Shown: piece after piece, positions 35,758 to 42,784 of the stretch
How the letters are laid out: every line of letters starts with the position of its first letter
Position numbering within the stretch: position 1 is the stretch's first letter
NCBI GenBank assembly: GCA_902615855.1
Contig: CACMQN010000005.1
Span: forward strand, 72,596-127,836
Length of the DNA: 55,241 bases
From: an uncultured Candidatus Actinomarina sp.
GTDB taxonomy: Bacteria; Actinomycetota; Acidimicrobiia; Actinomarinales; Actinomarinaceae
Direction of reading: 5' to 3'
Notes under the pieces: model-generated
What the model saw: the letters and a program-made list of their open reading frames with translations, nothing else
What the model was told of the DNA's origin: nothing
The model's database searches: none
Translations under genes and position numbers: made by a program

Positions 35758-36702
35758 TACTATTTTCCAGTTCTCTGAATAATTTAATGTATCAATTTTT
35801 TCAATGCTTGAAGATTTAGCATCATCAAGTTTTTTTAGAGCATCATCTGGATCATTAATATTGTACAGAAAGACGCTTTCTGGACTGAAATACTGAGTAT
35901 ATGAACTTATTGGTGCTACAACTTTTAAACCAAGGTTTTGTGCTTCATAAAGTGGTAAACCTACTGTTTCATGCTCACTAGCATGAAAATAAATTTCATT
36001 ATTAGACAATACTTTTAGAGTTTCATCATGAGTTTCTGTATTTACAATATTAAAACTTTCCATATCCCTCGGTGGGTTGATAACTGTGACCTTTTTTCTA
36101 TTTGGCAATTGGCTCAAAACATTTTTCATAAAATTATAATTCTTATTTGCAACATCGCTTCCGAAAAAAACTATGTTTCCACTTTTATTTGATATTTTGA
36201 CTTCTGAACTTGTTGTTTCACCGATTTGTATAATTTTTGAATGAAATTTCTTATCTATGTCTTCTTTTAAATGATCTAGCTGGATCAGTATGAAATTAGA
36301 TAATTTCATGCTTCTATTTATTAGTACTTTAAGAATTGAGTTTCTAATACCTCTTTTTACGAGCGGAAGAATATTTTGAATTAGTACAAATGACTTTTTT
36401 AGTGTTTTGAACCCAAAATTACCAAAATGAATAATTGCATCTGAATTATTTATCTCCCCAAGGATTTTTTTAGGTAAAAAATAATTTAAAAATGGATGAA
36501 GATACCTTTTGTTTGTTGTTTTGTAAAACTTGACTCTTGGATTTTCATAGAATTGATTGTTTAAATCTTTGTAAAATTCTATCTCTGAGTACAAAACAAT
36601 GATTTTTGAATCAGTCTTTGAAAAGAAGTCAAAAGATTCAAGAAAAAGTTTTAATCCACCTAGAGACTTTACACCGCAAGCATTTAATACTATTTTTTTC
36701 AC
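35743..36702 (-). CDS. Glycosyltransferase, GT-B (GT4-like)
   Basis: A 319-residue single-gene unit. The N-terminus VKKIVLNACGVKSLGGLKL has the glycine-rich acceptor loop; the C-terminal half has NIVFFGSDVANKNYNFMKNV and YFHASEHETVGLPLYEAQNL, the last being a good GT4 nucleotide-sugar site. TTG 36705 and GTG 36702 are both possible starts; GTG is preferred because TATTAT lies exactly seven bases upstream, matching a leaderless arrangement. It is divergent from the wecB gene and convergent with the preceding GT. Confidence 0.76.
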   Translation of the reverse strand: MKKIVLNACGVKSLGGLKLFLESFDFFSKTDSKIIVLYSEIEFYKDLNNQFYENPRVKFYKTTNKRYLHPFLNYFLPKKILGEINNSDAIIHFGNFGFKTLKKSFVLIQNILPLVKRGIRNSILKVLINRSMKLSNFILIQLDHLKEDIDKKFHSKIIQIGETTSSEVKISNKSGNIVFFGSDVANKNYNFMKNVLSQLPNRKKVTVINPPRDMESFNIVNTETHDETLKVLSNNEIYFHASEHETVGLPLYEAQNLGLKVVAPISSYTQYFSPESVFLYNINDPDDALKKLDDAKSSSIEKIDTLNYSENWKIVLDNI

Positions 36703-36709
36703 CAATTCA

Positions 36710-36715
36710 ATAATA
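36710..36715 (-). promoter_or_regulatory. TATTAT -10 box, leaderless type, for the 35743 gene
   Basis: On the minus strand TATTAT (36715-36710) is separated by seven bases from GTG 36702, so the transcript should begin at the start codon. The same 53-base divergent gap also has TACTAT (36735-36740) and TAAAAT (36744-36749) on the plus strand ahead of the wecB GTG at 36759. Confidence 0.42.
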
Positions 36716-36758
36716 GTTGTTCATTAAGCATTAATACTATGACTAAAATCATAAAGTA

Positions 36759-37838
36759 GTGATAAATAATTATGACGCAATATTAGTTGTTGGTACTAGA
36801 CCAAACTTTATTAAAGCTGCACCTTTACTTGAATATTTTGAAGAAAATAAAATAAATACTCTTTTTATTCATACAGGGCAACATAAAGATAAAAGTATGT
36901 CTTCAAATATTTTTGAAGATTTAAATATTCGTGAACCAGACATATATCTTGATACTCCAACAACAAACATGAACAAACAAACTACTTATATCGTTGATAA
37001 ACTAGATACATTATTTGACACAAATAAATCAAAGTATGTAGGTGTATTTGGCGATGTTACATCAACACTTGCCGCTGCTATATCTACAAAAAATAAAAAA
37101 ATGGAGTTATTTCATGTTGAATCTGGATTGAGATCACGAAATATGGATATGCCAGAAGAACGAAACAGAATAATGGTAGATTCTATCAGCGATTATTTAT
37201 TTGCTCCATCAGATGATGCTGTAGATAATCTAAATTCTGAAAATTTGTCAGCAAAATATATGGGTAACGTTGGAAATATTATGATTGATACACTTGAAAA
37301 AAATTTAGAAAAAATATTACAATCTTCTGATCAAATTAAAGAAAAACTAAACATCACTGGCAAATATTTTGTTGTCACAATACATAGGCCGTCAAACCTG
37401 TCCGATGAAAATTTAGCAAAGATATTCGCAGGCCTTAAAGAATTTAGTAATGAATATCAAGTTGTCCTACCAGCTCATCCAAGATTAAAGAAATATATAA
37501 ATGATAATGATGTTGAACATGAAAATATATTTATTTTAAATCCACTCTCATACATTGATTTTCTCGGTCTTGTCAGCAGTTCTGATTTAGTTTTGACTGA
37601 TTCTGGTGGACTTCAAGAAGAAACAACTCATTTAAATGTTAAGTGTCTTACTTTAAGAAATGAAACTGAAAGACCAATTACTGTCACTGAGGGTACAAAT
37701 AAAGTAATTGGTATTGAGACAGAAAAAATAATTTCTGAAATAAATACCACTATTCACAGTAAACTTTCAAAGGGAACAGAAATTAAATTCTGGGATGGTA
37801 AAACATCTGAAAGAATCTACAAAGAGTTGTATGAGTAA
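36759..37838 (+). CDS. wecB: UDP-N-acetylglucosamine 2-epimerase (non-hydrolysing)
   Basis: Converts UDP-GlcNAc to UDP-ManNAc. The family blocks are all present: VVGTRPNFIKAAPLLEYF, HTGQHKDKSMS, VFGDVTSTLAAAI, HVESGLRSRNMDMPEERNR, IHRPSNL, LTDSGGLQEETTHL and RNETERPITVTEGTN. The length (359) is normal. The start is GTG 36759; the frame is closed by TAA at 36744-36746, so little alternative exists. It overlaps wecC by 8 bases, and the pair would supply UDP-ManNAcA. This is the standard form, unlike the divergent paralogue at 25480. Confidence 0.92.
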   Translation: MINNYDAILVVGTRPNFIKAAPLLEYFEENKINTLFIHTGQHKDKSMSSNIFEDLNIREPDIYLDTPTTNMNKQTTYIVDKLDTLFDTNKSKYVGVFGDVTSTLAAAISTKNKKMELFHVESGLRSRNMDMPEERNRIMVDSISDYLFAPSDDAVDNLNSENLSAKYMGNVGNIMIDTLEKNLEKILQSSDQIKEKLNITGKYFVVTIHRPSNLSDENLAKIFAGLKEFSNEYQVVLPAHPRLKKYINDNDVEHENIFILNPLSYIDFLGLVSSSDLVLTDSGGLQEETTHLNVKCLTLRNETERPITVTEGTNKVIGIETEKIISEINTTIHSKLSKGTEIKFWDGKTSERIYKELYE

Positions 37839-39093
37839 ATTTGAATATGATTTAGGGATAATTGGTCTTGGATACGTTGGTCTTCCGTTGGCAGTGTACT
37901 CGATAGATGCTGGTCTAAAAGTTTTTGGATTTGATATAAATTCTGAAAAAGTATCAAAACTAAATCAAGGTGTCTCACCAATTGAAGATGTTAGTGACAA
38001 AACATTGAATTCGTCAATTGCATCAGGTCTTGTATTTTCAGATGACTCAAAATCACTAAGAGATTGTGAACATATTGTGATAAGTGTTCCAACTCCACTT
38101 ACAGATTTTAAACCTGACTTAAGCTATGTAATTAGTGCGGCTCAAGAAATAGCAAAAAATGTTGTTAAAGGACAAATTATTATTCTAGAGTCAACGACTT
38201 ATCCAGGTACAACTTTAGAGGTATTGATACCAGAAATTCAAAAATTGTCAGATCTAAAACCAGGTGAAGATATCTATTTTGGATATTCACCTGAGAGAAT
38301 TGATCCAGGGAATAAAGAATGGAATTTCAAAAATACTCCCAAAGTAGTTAGTGGAATAAATGATGATTCATTATCAAAAATTAAATCTTTTTATGAAAAA
38401 ATAATTGATACTGTTGTTGTTGTATCAGGAACTAAAGAAGCTGAAATGGTTAAACTTCTTGAAAATACTTATAGACAGGTTAATATCGCCCTTATCAACG
38501 AGCTTGCAATCCTATGCAATATGTTAGAAATTGACATCTGGGAAGTTGTCGAGGCAGCAAAAACAAAACCATTTGGATTTGAATCTTTTAGGCCCGGACC
38601 AGGTGTAGGTGGCCATTGCATACCAATAGATCCAAAATATTTGTCATTTAAGACAAGACAAATAGGCAAACCTGTAAGATTTGTTGAACTAGCCCAGGAA
38701 ATCAACAATTCTATGCCTGCATATGTTGTAAACCGAATAATTGAAAGAATGAATAAATTAGGAAAACCAATGAAAAATTCAAGAATATTAATCTTTGGTG
38801 TTGCATATAAAAAGGACATAAGTGACACTCGAGAATCTCCCGCATTGGATATAATTGAAAACTTTAATTCAAAGGGCGTTGAAATATCTTATTATGATCC
38901 ATTTGTCGACTCTTTGATTGTTGATAGTAAGGAAGTTAATAAGGAAACATCTCTGGAAAATTTTGAAAAATATGATATGCTTTTAATGCACACTCCACAT
39001 TCAGAATTTTCATCCATTAATTTTTCAAAAATAAATGTACCAATTTTTGATGCAACAGGTAGCGAATTTATAGATGATGCAGAAAGAATCTAA
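37831..39093 (+). CDS. wecC: UDP-N-acetyl-D-mannosamine dehydrogenase-like (WecC family)
   Basis: Oxidises UDP-ManNAc (or a related UDP-HexNAc) to the uronic acid with NAD+. GIIGLGYVGLPLAVYSIDA is the Rossmann start, VISVPTPLTDFKPDLSYV and YSPERIDPGNKEW follow, and the catalytic Cys is in GPGVGGHCIPIDPKYLSFK (near 260). The length of 420 is typical. The frame runs upstream to 37795, but ATG 37831 is preferred: AAAGAG lies just before it and it starts close to the first beta strand. Its close coupling to wecB supports the ManNAc substrate; a GlcNAc/GalNAc 6-dehydrogenase (WbpA/WbpO type) is the alternative. It overlaps ppc by 20 bases. Confidence 0.88.
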   Translation: MSKFEYDLGIIGLGYVGLPLAVYSIDAGLKVFGFDINSEKVSKLNQGVSPIEDVSDKTLNSSIASGLVFSDDSKSLRDCEHIVISVPTPLTDFKPDLSYVISAAQEIAKNVVKGQIIILESTTYPGTTLEVLIPEIQKLSDLKPGEDIYFGYSPERIDPGNKEWNFKNTPKVVSGINDDSLSKIKSFYEKIIDTVVVVSGTKEAEMVKLLENTYRQVNIALINELAILCNMLEIDIWEVVEAAKTKPFGFESFRPGPGVGGHCIPIDPKYLSFKTRQIGKPVRFVELAQEINNSMPAYVVNRIIERMNKLGKPMKNSRILIFGVAYKKDISDTRESPALDIIENFNSKGVEISYYDPFVDSLIVDSKEVNKETSLENFEKYDMLLMHTPHSEFSSINFSKINVPIFDATGSEFIDDAERI

Positions 39094-41542
39094 AATAAAC
39101 CCAGATTTCAGTACTTTATCTCAAACTATAAATATTCTTGGAAGTGAATTAGGTAATGTAATTAAACAACAAGCTGGTAAAAATAATTTTGAACTAGTTG
39201 AAGAAATAAGGGTTAATTCAAAAAAATATAGATCAACAAAAAATTCGAAATATTTAGAATTAATTTATAAAAGATTAAAGACTTTAGATAAAATTGAGCT
39301 TTTGACTCTGACTAAATCATTCACATTATTTTTTTATCTTTCAAATATTTCCGAACAGGTCTTTAGAGAAAAATTTCAATACAAAATTGATAAAAATGAT
39401 TTGGATAAGAATAAGGACAGTCTTATATTCTCACCAGTTTTTACTGCTCACCCTACTGAGAGTGCAAGGCAATCAACCTTGAAAAAGCTTTATAAAATTG
39501 CAAAAATTATTTCCGAAAATAATTCAACTGATTTAAATGAAATTAATAATTTAATAACTCAACTTTGGTACACGAGAGAAGTTAGGTCAACAAAACCAGA
39601 TCCTATTGATGAGGTCAAAACTCTTTTGTATTATTTAAAAATTTTATATACAGATGTTTACGATGAAATTGAACAGACATTTACCGAAAATAACATAAAT
39701 CAAAAAGATATTATAAAGCTGGGTACCTGGATTGGTGGAGATAGAGACGGAAACCCATTTGTTACTTTAAAAGTAACTGAAGAAGCTTTAAAAATTTACT
39801 CAAATCAGATTATTCAAATCTATAAAGAAAAAATTATAAATCTATCTGAGAGTTTTAGTATCTCAACTTTATATGCAGATGAACCTCAACTGCTAATGTC
39901 AAAAATTAAAGAATACTCAAATTTGTTAAATAAAGAATTTCGTCACTACACAAAAATCAATTTTGACGAGCCTTTTAGAATATTTCTTTCACTTGTTTTT
40001 CATAGACTTGACAATTTTCAGAAAAATAAAAAAGGATATAATTCTTTTTCTGAATTTCAGGATGATCTCAACTTATTTGAAAACGAAGTAAATAAATGTT
40101 TTAAGAACAATTCTTCGTCTTTAGATTTAAGATATTTTATTGATTACGTGAGTCAATTCAAATTTCACGGTGTCGAAATGGATATAAGAGAAAATGCAGA
40201 TGTCTTGAGATTTAATGAAGAATTCAAAAAAGAATACTCTGAATTTTCAACTCTCATAAAACGAATTCCGGAATGGAAAAAAATATACGGTGATACTGTT
40301 ATAAGTTCGATAATTTTATCAATGACTAAAAACGAGAAAGATATTTTAAATTTATTTAAATTTTGTAAAAAATTAATTAAAAATAAGTCTGATATCCCTA
40401 TGCTTGTTCCTTTGTTTGAGGAAATTGACGATCTTGAGAAATCACATATTATAATTTCAAATCTTTTTGCAAATAAAGATTACAAAAAACATTTAAAAAA
40501 TTTCAATAATAATCAGGAGATAATGCTTGGTTATTCAGATTCAAATAAAGATGGAGGTATTGTAGCTTCACAATGGTCAGTGTATAAATCTCAAATTGCT
40601 TTATTCAGTATTGGCCAGAAACATAATATCGATATTTCATTCTTTCACGGTAGAGGTGGAACTATTAGTAGGGGAGGCGGACCTACTTATAACTCAATTC
40701 TGTCACAACCTAAAGGAACAATAAAAAACAAATTAAGATATACAGAACAAGGAGAAGTTATATCTGATAAGTACTCAACAACAAGTCTTGCAACAGAAAA
40801 TCTTAAACTTGGTTTATTCGCATTCTTCAAAGCAAATAAAACAAAGAATCGTGAAATCAAACATGAACATAATTTTCTTGATGAGCTTTCTAAATTATCT
40901 TCAAAAAAATATAGATCTTTGATTGAAGATAAAAATTTAATTTATTATTTTGAATCTGTCACTCCAGTTAATCTCTTATCTGTATTAAACATTGGATCGA
41001 GACCCTCAAAAAGATCTAAAATTAGCTCTGTAAAAAACTATCGAGCAATACCTTGGGTATTTGGTTGGGCTCAAACTCGACAGACAATCACAGGCTGGTA
41101 TGGCTCAGGAACAGCTCTAGAAGAATTAATAAATAAATTTGGAATAAACCAGGTAAGAAAAATATATAACTCATCATCGTTTTTTCAAAATTTGTTGAGC
41201 AGTATTGAAATGACGCTTGCCAAAACAGATTTAAATATCTCAAAGTTTTATGCAGAAAACCTTGTAGAAAAAGAAATGTGTTATTTATACGAGAACATAG
41301 TTGAAGAATCATTGAAAGTTGAAAGTGCAATAAAACGAATTACGTTGTCGAAAGAATTACTCGATTCAAATAAAATTTTAAAGAACACACTAGCAATTAG
41401 AGACACCTACCTTGATCCTTTGTCACTAATTCAGGTTTTTTTATTACAAAAATTACAGAAAAATGAGTTAACAGATTATGAAAAAATATCCTTACTTCTT
41501 TCAGTAAATGGGTTAGCCGCTGGCTTGAGAAATACTGGGTGA
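39074..41542 (+). CDS. ppc: Phosphoenolpyruvate carboxylase
   Basis: Anaplerotic enzyme adding bicarbonate to phosphoenolpyruvate to give oxaloacetate. All signature blocks are present: FTAHPTESARQSTL with the catalytic His, GTWIGGDRDGNPFVT, LGYSDSNKDGGIVASQW, FFHGRGGTISRGGGPTYNS, FGWAQTRQTITGWYG and the exact C-terminal NGLAAGLRNTG. At 822 residues it is slightly shorter than the usual 880-930, mostly in the N-terminal part. Two ATGs (39074, 39077) are adjacent. It overlaps wecC by 20 bases upstream and a convergent carboxypeptidase gene by 30 bases. Confidence 0.95.
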   Translation: MMQKESKINPDFSTLSQTINILGSELGNVIKQQAGKNNFELVEEIRVNSKKYRSTKNSKYLELIYKRLKTLDKIELLTLTKSFTLFFYLSNISEQVFREKFQYKIDKNDLDKNKDSLIFSPVFTAHPTESARQSTLKKLYKIAKIISENNSTDLNEINNLITQLWYTREVRSTKPDPIDEVKTLLYYLKILYTDVYDEIEQTFTENNINQKDIIKLGTWIGGDRDGNPFVTLKVTEEALKIYSNQIIQIYKEKIINLSESFSISTLYADEPQLLMSKIKEYSNLLNKEFRHYTKINFDEPFRIFLSLVFHRLDNFQKNKKGYNSFSEFQDDLNLFENEVNKCFKNNSSSLDLRYFIDYVSQFKFHGVEMDIRENADVLRFNEEFKKEYSEFSTLIKRIPEWKKIYGDTVISSIILSMTKNEKDILNLFKFCKKLIKNKSDIPMLVPLFEEIDDLEKSHIIISNLFANKDYKKHLKNFNNNQEIMLGYSDSNKDGGIVASQWSVYKSQIALFSIGQKHNIDISFFHGRGGTISRGGGPTYNSILSQPKGTIKNKLRYTEQGEVISDKYSTTSLATENLKLGLFAFFKANKTKNREIKHEHNFLDELSKLSSKKYRSLIEDKNLIYYFESVTPVNLLSVLNIGSRPSKRSKISSVKNYRAIPWVFGWAQTRQTITGWYGSGTALEELINKFGINQVRKIYNSSSFFQNLLSSIEMTLAKTDLNISKFYAENLVEKEMCYLYENIVEESLKVESAIKRITLSKELLDSNKILKNTLAIRDTYLDPLSLIQVFLLQKLQKNELTDYEKISLLLSVNGLAAGLRNTG

Positions 41543-42673
41543 TAAATCTCTTAGTTCAAAATGCATTTCATCTGGAGACGTCCAAGTTCCACCCCACGCA
41601 AATCCCCATGAATTAAAAATTTCAACAACTCTTGGGTGATATCCAGACTTAACATTTATATCAATTGCTATACCCCACGCATGTCTTGATATAGCACCTC
41701 CGGCATTGAATCTATTTATTCGTCTTGGTGCATAACATCCACCTGATTTTTGAAATTCTTCTTTAGACAATGTTTCTTCTAAGCCTTCATCAATGACCTG
41801 ATTTAGTGCTCCTAAAAGAGGTTTCCACATAATTTTATTACAAGTGGCTCGACCAATTATTGGCATATTTTTTCTTTCAATATTTTCATTTCTCCATGCT
41901 GGTTCAACAATGATCCATGTCCCATCTCTCTCTTTAATTTGAAAATCACCAAAATAATTTTTTATTAATGCAGTAGGTAAAACCCAGTTTTTGTTTGGCT
42001 TAGAATCTCTAAATGTAATTCTAAGTTGTTTGTATTTAATATTTTTATAAAGCTCTACAAAATGATTCTCCGTAACCTTTGTGTCCCAAATAATCGCTTG
42101 TATATTTCTATTGATTCCTAATTCGTAACCTATTTTTTTACTTACCAGAGCTTCGAACCATCCAACTTCAGAATCGGGAATTATTTTTCCTATCTCTAAT
42201 TCTGTAATGACTTCATTCATTCCAACTAAAACCAATTTATCGCCGGTATTCAGTGAATATTGTTGTGCAGTAAGTTCAGACACTATAACCTTATTTTCTT
42301 TCAGTAAATTACTAACTTCGTCTGAATAAAATAAATCTGCATACTTGTTTTCAATAGTTTTCACAGAAAGACTGTAAAGATAATCAGGATTAGTAACCAA
42401 AGTTTCATTGTTATAACTATCAAGGACTTTGTGCAGTCCAATATTGGCCCTTCCAATGAATGTAACTTTACTTCCCAGGTTTTTTACAGATTCTAAAATT
42501 TGATTTGTAACGCTATAGTAAAGAACTCCAGGTTGAGAAATTGATATGACATCATAATTTTCAATACCATTAAATAATTTCTTTTGTTCCAATTCATTTT
42601 CACCGTCATGAGCAAAAGCTGATGTTTGTAGTGATATAAATACTGCTATTAAAAAAAAGCCCAACTTTTTCAC
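41513..42673 (-). CDS. VanY-like D-alanyl-D-alanine carboxypeptidase (peptidase M15) with unknown N-terminal region
   Basis: Exported 386-residue protein. The first 22 residues, MKKLGFFLIAVFISLQTSAF, form a signal peptide. The C-terminal ~130 residues show an M15 zinc peptidase: GGAISRHAWGIAIDINVK with the His and Asp ligands, then FAWGGTWTSPDEMHFELRD with the third His. It would trim D-Ala from peptidoglycan stem peptides. Residues ~25-250 match nothing I recognise; they look like a soluble mixed alpha/beta region. The start is GTG 42673, with TATAAT six bases upstream (leaderless). The 3' end overlaps ppc by 30 bases. Confidence 0.84.
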   Translation of the reverse strand: MKKLGFFLIAVFISLQTSAFAHDGENELEQKKLFNGIENYDVISISQPGVLYYSVTNQILESVKNLGSKVTFIGRANIGLHKVLDSYNNETLVTNPDYLYSLSVKTIENKYADLFYSDEVSNLLKENKVIVSELTAQQYSLNTGDKLVLVGMNEVITELEIGKIIPDSEVGWFEALVSKKIGYELGINRNIQAIIWDTKVTENHFVELYKNIKYKQLRITFRDSKPNKNWVLPTALIKNYFGDFQIKERDGTWIIVEPAWRNENIERKNMPIIGRATCNKIMWKPLLGALNQVIDEGLEETLSKEEFQKSGGCYAPRRINRFNAGGAISRHAWGIAIDINVKSGYHPRVVEIFNSWGFAWGGTWTSPDEMHFELRDLSPSISQASG

Positions 42674-42679
42674 GTCATA

Positions 42680-42685
42680 ATTATA
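42680..42685 (-). promoter_or_regulatory. TATAAT -10 box, leaderless type, for the VanY-like gene
   Basis: On the minus strand a perfect TATAAT (42685-42680) precedes GTG 42673 by six bases, so the transcript should start at the GTG or within a base or two of it. No ribosome-binding site could fit. The nearby upstream ATG at 42678 reads into a stop after one codon. Confidence 0.5.
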
Positions 42686-42714
42686 AGTAAGTTATCAGAA
42701 AACACTTAATAAAC

Positions 42715-42728
42715 TTTTAACGTTAAAA
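42715..42728. promoter_or_regulatory. Perfect 14-bp palindrome in a divergent promoter region
   Basis: TTTTAACGTTAAAA is an exact inverted repeat with no spacer, in the 111-base gap between the divergent VanY-like and MMPL genes. Position and symmetry suit a dimeric repressor such as a TetR- or MarR-type regulator, but no regulator gene is adjacent and AT-rich palindromes arise by chance. Confidence 0.3.
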
Positions 42729-42784
42729 ATACAAGTAAATCTTTACGTTGTTTAATATTTAAGAATGCAATTTAAGTATCAATC

